DNA of 64,000 nucleotides, taken from positions 54,916,881 through 54,980,880 of the forward strand of contig CM019063.1 of NCBI GenBank assembly GCA_009667805.1, read 5' to 3'. The stretch is from Leptobrachium leishanense (taxonomy: Eukaryota > Chordata > Amphibia > Anura > Megophryidae). The translations under genes and the position numbers were made by a program. How positions within the stretch are numbered: position 1 is the first letter of the stretch; the number at the start of each line of letters is the position of its first letter. The notes under the pieces were generated by a model. The model was not told where the DNA came from. It worked only from the letters and a program-made list of their open reading frames with translations, and ran no database searches. Below are positions 46,701 through 58,091 of the stretch, piece after piece.

Positions 46701-49042
46701 ACTAATTCTTGTACTTTCAAGCATTCTGTGTTACACTGTCACGCAGCCTCATAGCACTAATTCTTGTATTTTCCTGCATTCTGTGTTACACTGTCACGCA
46801 GCCTCATAGCACTAATTCTTGTTTTTCCTGCATTCTGTGTTACACAGTCACGCAGCCTCATAGCACTAATTCTTGTATTTCCCTGCATTCTGTGTTACAC
46901 TGTCACGCAGCCTCATAGCACTAATTCTTGTATTTTCCTGCATTCTGTGTGTTACACTGTCACGCAGCCTCATAGCACTATTCTTGTATTTCCCTGCATT
47001 CTGTGTTACACTTTCACGCAGCCTCATAGCACTAATTCTTGTATTTTTCCTGCATTCTGTGTTACACTGTCACGCAGCCTCATAGTACTAATTCTTGTAT
47101 TTCCCTGCATTCTGTGTTACACTGTCACGCAGCCTCATAGCACTAATTCTTGTATTTCTTGCATTCTGTGTTACACTGTCACGCAGCCTCATAGCACTAA
47201 TTCTTGTATTTTCCTGCATTCTGTGTTACACTGTCACGGAGCCTCATAGCACTAATTCTTGTATTTTCCTACATTCTGTGTTACACTGTCACGCAGCCTC
47301 ATAGCACTAATTCTTGTATTTTCCTGCGTTCTGTGTTACACTGTCACGCAGCCTCATAGCACTAATTCTTGTATTTTCCTGCATTCTGTGTTACACTGTC
47401 ACGCAGCCTCATAGCACTAATTCTTGTATTTTCCTGCATACTGTGTTACACTGTCACGCAGCCTCATAGCACTAATTCTTGTATTTTCCTGCATTCTGTG
47501 TTACACTGTCACGCAGCCTCATAGCACTAATTCTTATATTTTCCTGCATACTGTGTTACACTGTCACGCAGCCTCATAGCACTAATTCTTGTATTTTCCT
47601 GCATTCTGTGTTACACTGTCACGCAGCCTCATAGCACTAATTCTTGTATTTTCCGGCATTCTGTGTTACACTGTCACGCAGCCTCATAGCACTAATTCTT
47701 GTATTTTCCTGCATTCTGTTTACACTGTCACGCAGCCTCATAGCACTAAATTTTGTATTTTTCCTGCATTCTGTGTTACACTGTCACGCAGCCTCATAGC
47801 ACTAATTCTTGTATTTTCCTGCATTCTGTGTTACACTGTCACGGAGCCTCATAGCACTAATTCTTGTATTTTCCTGCATACTGTGTTACACTGTCACGCA
47901 GCCTCATAGCACTAATTCTTGTATTTTCCTGCATTCTGTGTTACACTGTCACGCAGCCTCAAGCACTAATTCTTGTATTTTCCTGCATTCTGTGTTACAC
48001 TGTCACGCAGCCTCATAGCACTAATTCTTGTACTTTCAAGCATTCTGTGTTACACTGTCACACAGCCTCATAGCACTAATTCTTGTATTTTCCTGCATTC
48101 TGTGTTACACTGTCACGCAGCCTCATAGCACTAATTCTTGTATTTTCCTGCATTCTGTGTTACACTGTCACGCAGCCTCATAGCACTAATTCTTGTATTT
48201 TCCTGCATTCTGTGTTACACTGTCACGCAGCCTCATAGCACTAATTCTTGTATTTCCCTGCATTCTGTGTTACACTGTCACGCAGCCTCATAGCACTTAA
48301 TTCTTGTATTTTCCTGCATTCTGTGTTACACTGTCACGCAGCCTCATAGCACAATTCTTGTATTTTCCTGCATTCTGTGTTACACTGTCACGCAGCCTCA
48401 TAGCACTAATTCTTGTATTTTCCTGCATTCTGTGTTACACTGTCACGCAGCCTCATAGCACTAATTCTTGTATTTTCCTGCATTCTGTGTTACACTGTCA
48501 CGCAGCCTCATAGCACTAATTCTTGTACTTTCAAGCATTCTGTGTTACACTGTCACGCAGCCTCATAGCACTAATTCTTGTATTTTCCTGCATTCTGTGT
48601 TACACTGTCACGCAGCCTCATAGCACTAATTCTTGTATTTTCCTGCATACTGTGTTACACTGTCACGCAGCCTCATAGCACTAATTCTTGTATTTTCCTG
48701 CATTCTGTGTTACACTGTCACGCAGCCTCATAGCACTAATTCTTATATTTTCCTGCATACTGTGTTACACTGTCACGCAGCCTCATAGCACTAATTCTTG
48801 TATTTTCCTGCATTCTGTGTTACACAGTCACGCAGCCTCATAGCACTAATTCTTGTATTTTCCTGCATTCTGTGTTACACTGTCACGCAGCCTCATAGCA
48901 CTAATTCTTGTATTTCCCTGCATTCTGTGTTACACTTTCACGCAGCCTCATAGCACTAATTCTTGTATTTTCCTGCATTCTGTGTTACACTGTCACGCAG
49001 CCTCATAGCACTAATTCTTGTATTTTCCTGCATTCTGTGTAA
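43789..49042. repeat. 55-bp satellite array, middle block
   Basis: About 95 units of the same 55-bp repeat. Distinct variants recur: TACTTTCAAGCATT units near 44028, 45398, 46053, 46710, 48030 and 48530; a 3-bp deletion giving GCCTCAAGCACTAA near 43950 and 47960; GTCACGGAGCC units. The pair of the 3-bp deletion followed by the TTTCAAG variant occurs at both 43950-44055 and 47960-48065, which points to a duplicated block about 4 kb away. Frames of 69-161 codons seen here are by-products of a 55-bp period (three units per reading cycle). Confidence 0.98.
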
Positions 49043-49481
49043 GGCTAGGGTCAGACTGAGGCAGTGCGAACGCGCGTTCTGGCGCACATAATCACGGCCG
49101 CACTAGCAGCAGATGACGGGCAATGACGGCCAATATACGACGTACGGTCGCACAAAAGTCCGGCCGCGCAACGCAAGTGGAAAATGAACGCATTTTTTTC
49201 GAGAACGTTAAACCGCTGGTACAGCACGTTACAGAGTGCGCTGCGGCCGCATAGCAGCGTGTGTGCGTGATTAGGAGACGTCAGACGCTGCTAGTGTGCG
49301 GCCTACATAACGTTCAAACAGCCGGATTTCCCTAGACTTCTTTTTACCCCATCGTCATGAAATACGTCCAGAATTGCGCATCGTCTGACCACTTAAGCGT
49401 ATTCCGTGAAAAAATGCGTGCGCACGCATCGACGTACATTTTGACGGTGGCCGCAGAAAATGCGCTCATCTGTCCCTAGCC
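49043..49481. mobile_element. PIF/Harbinger MITE in the satellite, 439 bp
   Basis: The ends GGCTAGGGTCAGACTGAGG and the inverse of GGCTAGGGACAGATGAG are flanked by TAA on the left and TTA on the right, a 3-bp TWA duplication with one difference. The left end matches the Harbinger element at 62093 (GGCTGGGGTCAGACGAGCG), and the interior segment 49228-49315 (CAGAGTGCGCTGCGGCCG, then GGAGACGTCAGACG) matches 62278-62365. It is therefore a deletion derivative of that family. The satellite repeat continues in register across it. Confidence 0.9.
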
Positions 49482-52157
49482 TTACACTGTCACGCAGCCT
49501 CATAGCACTAATTCTTGTATTTCCCTGCATTCTGTGTTACACTTTCACGCAGCCTCATAGCACTAATTCTTGTATTTTCCTGCATTCTGTGTTACACTGT
49601 CACGCAGCCTCATAGTACTAATTCTTGTATTTCCCTGCATTCTGTGTTACACTGTCACGCAGCCTCATAGCACTAATTCTTGTATTTTCCTGCATTCTGT
49701 GTTACACTGTCACGCAGCCTCATAGCACTAATTCTTGTATTTTCCTGCATTCTGTGTTACACTGTCATGCAGCCTCATAGCACTAATTCTTGTATTTTCC
49801 TGCATTCTGTGTTACACTGTCACGCACCCTCATAGCACTAATTCTTGTATTTTCCTGCATTCTGTGTTACACTGTCACGCAGCCTCATAGCACTAATTCT
49901 TGTATTTTCCTGCATACTGTGTTACAGTGTCACGCAGCCTCATAGCACTAATTCTTGTATTTTCCTGCATTCTGTGTTACACTGTCACGCAGCCTCATAG
50001 CACTAATTCTTATATTTTCCTGCATACTGTGTTACACTGTCACGCAGCCTCATAGCACTAATTCTTGTATTTTCCTGCATTCTGTGTTACACTGTCACGC
50101 AGCCTCATAGCACTAATTCTTGTACTTTCCTGCGTTCTGTGTTACACTGTCACGCAGCCTCATAGCACTAATTCTTGTATTTTCCTGCATACTGTGTTAC
50201 ACTGTCACGCAGCCTCATAGCACTAATTCTTGTATTTTCCTGCATTCTGTGTTACACTGTCACGCAGCCTCATAGCACTAATTCTTGTATTTTCCTGCAT
50301 ACTGTGTTACACTGTCACGCAGCCTCATAGCACTAATTCTTGTATTTTCCTGCATACTGTGTTACACTGTCACGCAGCCTCATAGCACTAATTCTTGTAT
50401 TTCCCTGCATTCTGTGTTACACTGTCACGCAGCCTCATAGCACTAATTCTTGTATTTTCCTGCATTCTGTGTTACACTGTCACGCAGCCTCATAGCACTA
50501 ATTCTTGTATTTTCCTACATTCTGTGTTACACAGTCACGCAGCCTCATAGCACTAATTCTTGTATTTTCCTGCATACTGTGTTACACTGTCACGCAGCCT
50601 CATAGCACTAATTCTTGTACTTTCAAGCATTCTGTGTTACACTGTCACGCAGCCTCATAGCACTAATTCTTGTATTTTCCTGCATTCCGTGTTACACTGT
50701 CACGCAGCCTCATAGCACTAATTCTTGTATTTTCCTGCATACTGTGTTACACTGTCACGCAGCCTCATAGCACTAATTCTTGTATTTTCCTGCATACTGT
50801 GTTACACTGTCACGCAGCCTCATAGCAATAATTCTTGTATTTTCCTGCATTCTGTGTTACACTGTCACGCAGCCTCATAGTACTAATTCTTGTATTTTCC
50901 TGCATACTGTGTTACACTGTCACGCAGCCTCATAGCACTAATTCTTGTATTTTCCTGCATTCCGTGTTACACTGTCACGCAGCCTCATAGCAATAATTCT
51001 TGTATTTTCCTGCATTCTGTGTTACACTGTCACGCAGCCTCATAGCACTAATTCTTGTATTTTCCTGCATACTGTGTTACACTGTCACGCAGCCTCATAG
51101 CACTAATTCTTGTATTTTCCTGCATACTGTGTTACACTGTCACGCAGCCTCATAGCACTAATTCTTGTATTTTCCTGCATTCTGTGTTACACTGTCACGC
51201 AGCCTCATAGCACTAATTCTTGTATTTTCCTGCATTCTGTGTTACACTGTCACGCAGCCTCATAGCACTAATTCTTGTATTTTCCTGCATTCTGTGTTAC
51301 ACTGTCGCGCAGCCTCATAGCACTTATTCTTGTATTTTCCTGCATACTGTGTTACACTGTCACGCAGCCTCATAGCACTAATTCTTGTACTTTCAAGCAT
51401 TCTGTGTTACACTGTCACGCAGCCTCATAGCACTAATTCTTGTATTTTCCTGCATTCCGTGTTACACTGTCACGCAGCCTCATAGCACTAATTCTTGTAT
51501 TTTCCTGCATACTGTGTTACACTGTCACGCAGCCTCATAGCACTAATTCTTGTATTTTCCTGCATACTGTGTTACACTGTCACGCAGCCTCATAGCAATA
51601 ATTCTTGTATTTTCCTGCATACTGTGTTACACTGTCACGCAGCCTCATAGCACTAATTCTTGTATTTTCCTGCATTCTGTGTTACACTGTCACGCAGCCT
51701 CAAGCACTAATTCTTGTATTTTCCTGCATTCTGTGTTACACTGTCACGCAGCCTCATAGCACTAATTCTTGTATTTTCCTGCATTCTGTGTTACACTGTC
51801 ACGCAGCCTCATAGCACTAATTCTTGTATTTTCCTGCATTCTGTGTTACACTGTCGCGCAGCCTCATAGCACTTATTCTTGTATTTTCCTGCATACTGTG
51901 TTACACTGTCACGCAGCCTCATAGCACTAATTCTTGTATTTTCCTGCATTCTGTGTTACACTGTCACGCAGCCTCATAGCACTAATTCTTGTATTTTCCT
52001 GCATTCTGTGTTACACTGTCACGCAGCCTCATAGCACTAATTCTTGTATTTTCCTGCATTCTGTGTTACACTGTCACGCAGCCTCATAGCACTAATTCTT
52101 GTATTTTCCTGCATTCTGTGTTACACTGTCACGCAGCCTCATAGCACTAATTCTTGT
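49482..52157. repeat. 55-bp satellite array, right block
   Basis: About 49 units. The variant GTCGCGCAGCCTCATAGCAC followed by TTATTC occurs at 51306 and 51855, ten units apart, and CATAGCAATAATTC units occur near 50823, 50987 and 51593, showing local block duplication. The array ends at TTCTTGTAACTTG. Confidence 0.98.
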
Positions 52158-52784
52158 AACTTGTAAAGTTATTATGTTGATAGAGCGTAATATCTGATCG
52201 ATTCCTGTAGTTTGGATTTCTGCCTGTTTCTAAATTTAATGTACTAGATAAAAAAAGAATTTGATGCTGTGTTTAAGATATCCTGGGCGTAAAATCATTT
52301 CTGTGATCGCTTTTCTGTATCTGGCGCCTGTTGAAGAACATAATCTCTTCTCCATCGCACGCAAACCCGCTGGAACACGCAGAAACGACACTCTATTAAC
52401 CTGACAGCTTGGGCGAAGAGCGCTCTGATTAAAAGCAGGGAAAGGATTCTATTTTTGAGAGAGACGAAGCACTTGTGACTCCTGAAATCTGTCTGCGGTA
52501 AGAGCTCTTGAGTCGACAAACACCGAAACTGTTCATCACGCTGCGTACGGCTGTGAAGACGCAGTCCTGCATTTTAAATCTGTGTATAAACAACATATTG
52601 CCCTTCTAATAAGAGCGGTGCCGAACCCATGTTCAGCTCGATTTTAACTTGTCAAATTTCTAGAAAAACCCTCTGATTCACGACGGAAAATGCGCTTTTA
52701 AAAAAATATGAGGACATGCGCCGATGCAAACCCAGAAAAATCCGCATTATAATCTTGTTCCAACCATTCACTTTGACTTAATGG
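52158..52784. other. Non-coding DNA, possibly unique
   Basis: I see no gene or repeat. It directly follows the satellite array edge. Confidence 0.4.
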
Positions 52785-53545
52785 TTTACCCCTTCACTAA
52801 TGTCATCATGTATCCACAATCAGCGGTAGCAGACACTGCAGCCCGAGATCGTGTTAACACGCTTTGTGGCTATGCTGTATCATTTGCATTTGGTCTCCAG
52901 AACATTCCCCTAAAGTTTTAGCACCCTGGGTATGATGTTCGAGCTGCTAAAACTTTTTAAAACCAGCTGGGGAATGTGTGTGAATGACATCTCCCCAACT
53001 GATCCTGCACGGAGCTCAGAACTGCAGTAACTCCTCTTGGCCAGCAGATGGCGACATCTCCCCAACTGATCCTGCACAGAGCTCAGAACTGCAGTACCTC
53101 CTCTTGGCCAGCAGATGAAGACATCTCCCCAACCTATCCTGCACAGAGCTCAGAACTGCAGTAACTCCTCTTGGCCAGCAGATGGCGACATCTCCCCCGC
53201 TGATCCTGCACGGAGCTCAGAACTGCAGTAAATCCTCTTGGCCAGCCGATGGAGACATCTCCCCAACCTATCCTGCACAGAGCTCAGAACTGCAGTAACT
53301 CCTCTTGGCCATCAGATTGCGACATCTCCCCAGCTGATCCTGCACAGAGCTCAGAACTGCAGTAACTCCTCTCGGCCAGCAGATGGCGACATCTCCCTGC
53401 CAAATAAGTCATTACAGTAAAGAATACATTGGGAACATTCCCAAATCTTTCTTAGTTTATATCTCAAAAATGATTTTCCAAAATTCCACTGGTTCCCGAT
53501 AGTGTTTTTTTTGTTGTAAAATCCTTTTCTTAGTGAAGGGGTTAA
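52785..53545. mobile_element. TTAA-family element with internal tandem repeats
   Basis: The ends TTTACCCCTTCACTAATG and TTAGTGAAGGGGTTAA are inverted repeats; the left TTAA is altered to TTTA. Its interior matches the element at 25576-26198, but here a segment has multiplied (see 52985-53400). A sequence after the repeats, CATTACAGTAAAGAATACA, is shared with the other copy. No transposase is present. Confidence 0.65.
52985..53400. repeat. Tandem repeat, 67-bp unit, six copies
   Basis: Units start with GACATCTCCCC at 52985, 53053, 53120, 53187, 53254 and 53321, with a partial seventh at 53388. Each contains GAGCTCAGAACTGCAGTAA and TTGGCCAGCAGATGG. The related element at 25576-26198 has a single copy of this segment. 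Confidence 0.95.
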
Positions 53546-54721
53546 TTATTACTTCCTTTATAGAGACCTTGGGCATCATTACAGTCATCGCGCTAAAACT
53601 GGGAACGCAAAGGAGAAAAACCTGCGCCTGCAGGTTTCTCCTTTGCATCCTCGTTTTAGCGTGATATTGCGATGCAAGCGCTAGAAATGCTGCCTGCATC
53701 GTAATTCCGCGCTAAGTCCCGGGATACGTGCGGCAGCACTAAGCACCGCCACGAGCATCCACTCGATGGAGTCCAGAGGACTCCATTGAGGCAGACGCTG
53801 CCGGTCACATAACCTGCCGTATCTCGCCTCGTGTTAATCTCGTCTCGGCTAACGTTAACGGTCACTCAGGTGAGCACTAACATTAGCACCAAGAATGTAA
53901 TGGTGCCCCTTATTTTTCTTTATTCAGATATAATTTATTTTTAGTTTTAATATAGATTCAGTGGATTTAATAATTTGTATTTTAATTTCTGCCCTTGGTC
54001 TCCTTTGTGCCCTGAAAATGCCAGTTTCAGTGGATTGAAGGAGAGAGAACTGTTCCACCGTATTTCTTACCATTTTCACACTCTTGCCTTGGTAGCTGCA
54101 GATCTCTGATGATCATATGCCATATTAACGTCTTCAATACCAAGATCGAGTATTCACGAACAATATCGAGTTTAAACAGCTTGGATTCCTTTCTCAGTGT
54201 TATTAAGATGTAATTGTGTTATTTGGCCAGTAGATGGCGCCGTCTTCCAGTCAAATAATGCATGCAGTTGAAAATGTGCTTCTGAAATCTGATTCTATAT
54301 TTGCAGCACAAATTCAATGTGTGTATAATGCAAGGTTGGTTTCAATAAATCGACTGGGGCCTGGATTTGCATATGGAAATTACTGCAACATCTTGTATCT
54401 GTACTGTACAGGGATTTACACTCATTATAACCCCCTGAATCATATCCCTGCACAGCAGTGACTGACCCCACAGCTTTCCCTGTATTCTGTCCTTTCCCTG
54501 GCTGCTGTCATGAAGCAGTACAGTTTGTTGTGTGTTGTGTTTTTTGTGACAGTGAGGGTGGGGGCTGCTTCATGTAGCTTCAAAACAGTAATACAAGGTG
54601 ACAGGAGTGAGGTCTCACTAGGCATTTTGTTTCCCCACTGCAGGCACTGTAGTCTTGCATTATATAGGTATGCAAAAGTAGCATTGTATACTAGTTACTG
54701 CTATTTATTGTATTACAATGC
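53546..54721. other. Non-coding DNA with an inverted repeat
   Basis: An inverted repeat at about 53588-53675 (ATCGCGCTAAAAC, then GCAAAGGAGAAA, with inverses) could be a small MITE. No gene is recognisable in the rest. Confidence 0.45.
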
Positions 54722-55155
54722 AAAATGAAGGAGAAAAGTTACCAGGAAAGGCTTAATGATCTTAACATGTACAGCTTGGAAAAAAGACGAGACAGAGGAG
54801 ATATGATAGAAACATTTAAATACGTAAAGGGAATCCACAAGGTAGAGGAAGGGAGTATATTTAAAAGGAAACAAAGTAGCAAAACAAGAGGACATAGTCT
54901 TAGATTAGAGGGGCAAAGGTTTAAAAGTAACATCAGGAAGCATTATTTTACTGAGAGGTTGGTGGATACATGGAACAGTCTTCCAGTAGAAGTGGTAGAG
55001 GCCAAAACAGTAATTGAATTTAAGCAGACATGGGATAGGCATAAGACTATCCTAAACAAAAGATAAATCCAGGTAACGTATCCATGTAATTGGGCAGACT
55101 AGATGGGCCGAAAGGTTCTTATCTGCTGATATTTTTCTATGTTTCTATGTTTAAG
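54722..55155 (+). mobile_element. CR1-clade LINE, 3' fragment
   Basis: The last 113 codons of a CR1-type ORF2 (SLEKRRDRGDMIETFKYVKG, ending DRHKTILNKR and stop at 55066) are followed by GGGCAGACTAGATGGGCCGA and a repeated TTTCTATG tail. It is nearly identical in protein to the C-terminus of the copy at 58149. The frame is undamaged, so it is a recent 5'-truncated insertion. Confidence 0.9.
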
Positions 55156-55606
55156 TAACACATCACAACATAAACCTGCGAGCCACTATGACAACCTCAG
55201 GAGTCCTTTTTGAGGCAAGTTAAGTAACATGTTTGTAATAAACTGCAGTATTAGAGGATTTCTTGTAGGGATCTTTGGACCACCATCTAAGATTAAATAC
55301 GATATGTTTACCCCTTCCCCTATTTTATACCTTTAGCAGTGCTGCCATCAGGGGGTGACAGCCCATTATATGTTTATTGGCCCAATGGTTCCAGGGGGAC
55401 CGAGCTCTTGCCAAACCCTGTGCAATTTGTCTCAGTGCCACTGATGTAAGGATCACCCATGGCTGGCCCACTGATATACCAAGAAGTTTCCCGTTGGGCC
55501 AAGACAACTGAATCAAGATGGAACCTTCTGACTCACCAACTCATCACTTAAGGAGTGATTAGTATGGACTGCAGCCGGCAGAGCCCTCTCGCCAGACCAC
55601 CAAGTC
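55156..55606. other. Non-coding DNA
   Basis: A segment at about 55335-55520 reads as the inverse of part of 15240-15440 (GGCCCAA, CTGATGGCAGC-type stretches), so it is an old dispersed repeat. No gene. Confidence 0.4.
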
Positions 55607-55609
55607 ATA

Positions 55610-56500
55610 CAGGGTTATTCAAAGAGAGTCGATCTGGCCCCGAAATGTAACCGGACACTGACTTTCAGCCAACGGGGACATTTCGGGGCCATTCAGCTAT
55701 TCAGAGAGCAGGCAGTTCACCAAATTCTGGCGAATTGCCTGCACGTACGGTGCCTGTTCGATCCCCATAAGAAGCAATGGTTCGTCTATTCAGAGACACC
55801 GAACAGCAGGGAAAAGTTGCTGAAATGCCCTGCTGTTCAGTGGTTTCATTCGACAGGTTTATTCAGGCGAATCCAATAGGAGTCAATGTAAAAAATATTC
55901 CCGTTTTAATTCAATATCTAATAAACCGTTTATTATTTTATTATGCAGTAAAAAGTCTCTTTATATTTAGATTTTTTTGGGATCTTTTAGGCATTTTTTG
56001 GAATTTTTTTGTAATTTTTTTTTCCGTTTTTTTTTTTACATCGATTTTTCTTTTTTCTGTAACAGCTCTATTTATTATCATTCATAGGATCTTATATGTA
56101 AATTCCACACATTTTCGTTCTGTAGTTTTTTTGAAACAGCGTTTCAATTCTCCAACTTTCATGCAAACTGTTTTTTGTTTTTTTTCACCCCGTTCATCTG
56201 CTTGTCGGGTTTTTCCGGCGGCTGCTCTGCGCTGTGATCGGCGGCTGCTCGGATTTTTCCAGCGTGTTCGGCTTGTTTTTTGAGGCGGTTTCTGTGGGTT
56301 TACAGTGAGTATTCGGTGAGTATTCGATGAGTGTTCTGCGGGTTTGCTGCGAGTATTCCCTGCATTACGGGGGGGCCCTGCGGTGCTTGCTGAATACACC
56401 GCAGGGTCGGCGAACTAGGAATCGCCGACTCGCCCCGAAGTGCGGGGAACGAAAAGTCACCGAACGTGCGGTGATTTTCGGATCTCTTTGAATAACCCTG
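55610..56500. mobile_element. 0.9-kb CAGGG-family element (copy 3), complete
   Basis: The ends are CAGGGTTATTCAAAGAGAG and the inverse TCTCTTTGAATAACCCTG. The 3-bp duplication ATA is at 55607-55609 and 56501-56503. GC-rich subterminal repeats enclose a T-rich centre with TTCCCGTTTTAATTCAATA. No coding capacity. It is the uninterrupted reference for the split copy at 17320-20619. Confidence 0.85.
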
Positions 56501-56503
56501 ATA

Positions 56504-57478
56504 ATGTTTATCCAATTGTTGGGCCACCAAGGATTCAGCCCACTCCCTGTAAAATAAAATGAGCAGGAGAGGGGGCAAAATGTTTTATTTTCAATAGGTT
56601 TACATGAATGGGCAGCTGAGGAAAGGAAGGCCCTGACCAGTGGTCAAGGAAGGGACCCCGAGATCTCTGTTGGCAGCCTTGTACCTTACTCCTGTATCCT
56701 CTGCGCTTGGATCTATGTTATCTTGGATTCAGATGAGGAAGCGATCCTACTAATAGTTGGTATACACATATTTTGATTAAATGTGTGTAATAAAGGTATT
56801 CTCTGAGCACCATCACCACCACCACCAAGGTCAACCACTTGCCATCAAACAGCACAATAAATCAAACATTATCTACAAAAATATATTCCTCGTCTTGTAC
56901 AGGGGAAGCATAAAATCGAGAGTGCGTTAGAGTTTCTTCATTTATTAATTGACAATATAAGTGAAACGTGTCATTCGACAGGACAGAGACATTTTTATTT
57001 GTGTCGTTGTCCTCTGATAATTTAACCATGACCTTCATACATTTGGTTCCCGCGGCTCCTTCATTGCTCCAGTTATATTTCCTTGATAAAACGGTTACTT
57101 CTGTTTTGCTGAGTGTTTTAGTCATTCTTTGTCTAAGTTTCAGCCATGGACAAGGTCAGGTTAGGACCGAAGCTTCTGATTTCCCTTGGTATTTACACAC
57201 AGAAGACTAATTGTATTATTTTGTCTTGACCTTGTTGTGAATCTGGTTTTACTGACGGTGCTATTAGAGAGTTATTTAGGATCTATGTTTTATACACTTT
57301 GTCTTTTTCACCTTCTGGATGGTTAAAATATACCAACTATCCGGAAGTTTGGGTTGTGGATAATACTTTTTTTGATACTTTTTTTTTGATACCTGTGATA
57401 ACAGACCCGATACAAGAGGAGTTGTGTATGTTCTGGTAAGACCAAACCTGCCCTTATGTAGAGGTAAAGGTGGTGGAG
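56504..57478. other. Non-coding DNA with one unrecognised small ORF
   Basis: A minus-strand frame at 56862-57125 (87 codons, starting MTKTLSKTEVTVL) is open but I cannot assign it to a family. I see no splice or promoter evidence. The rest holds nothing recognisable. Confidence 0.35.
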
Positions 57479-58091
57479 GTCTTGGTTAGGGATGGGCTGG
57501 CGGTACGAATCAGTTCGATGTTCGCATCGAACATCGGCTGTTCGAAAATTCGCGAACTTCGAACTTTTCAGGCCGTTCGCAAAAAGTTATTAAAAAAATA
57601 ATAATTTTGAATTTTTTATAAAAAATGCTTCAAAAATCCTAAAAAATCTAAAAATAAAGAGACTCTTTACTGCAGAATATTATAAACAACGGTTTATTAG
57701 ATAGTGAATTAAAACAGGAATATTTTTGACATTGAAGCCTATGGGATAAAACAATCTTGTTGCTAAAACATCAGGTAGACGAGGCCCTCTAATCAGGCAC
57801 TGTAGAGGGCAGCCCGCCAGGGCCTCCCAAGGATCCCTTGAGGAGCATGCGGCCGCCGGATGACAGAGCTGCGACTGTGCGGGCAGGCCGGCCGGGTGCA
57901 TGTGGCAGTGCATTTGGCAGAGAGGTAGTGCAGGGAGGGAGCCACTGCCCCTGCGGCCACGGCAGACCCCTCCCACAACCAGGATCCAGGGAGCCTCCAC
58001 TGACTGACCACCAGGCTAAGGTAAGGCGACACATTTATTCCTGGATCCACCAACAAGCGCAGCCTCTCGTCTCCCACGCTGTTAGACGCTG

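Noticed and set aside
43854..48513. Many frames of 69-161 codons starting MYFPAFCVTLSRSL
   Set aside because: They are readings of the 55-bp satellite, which cycles through three frames every three units before meeting a stop.
41041..52157. CRISPR array
   Set aside because: The whole unit repeats without unique spacers, and the window is vertebrate DNA.
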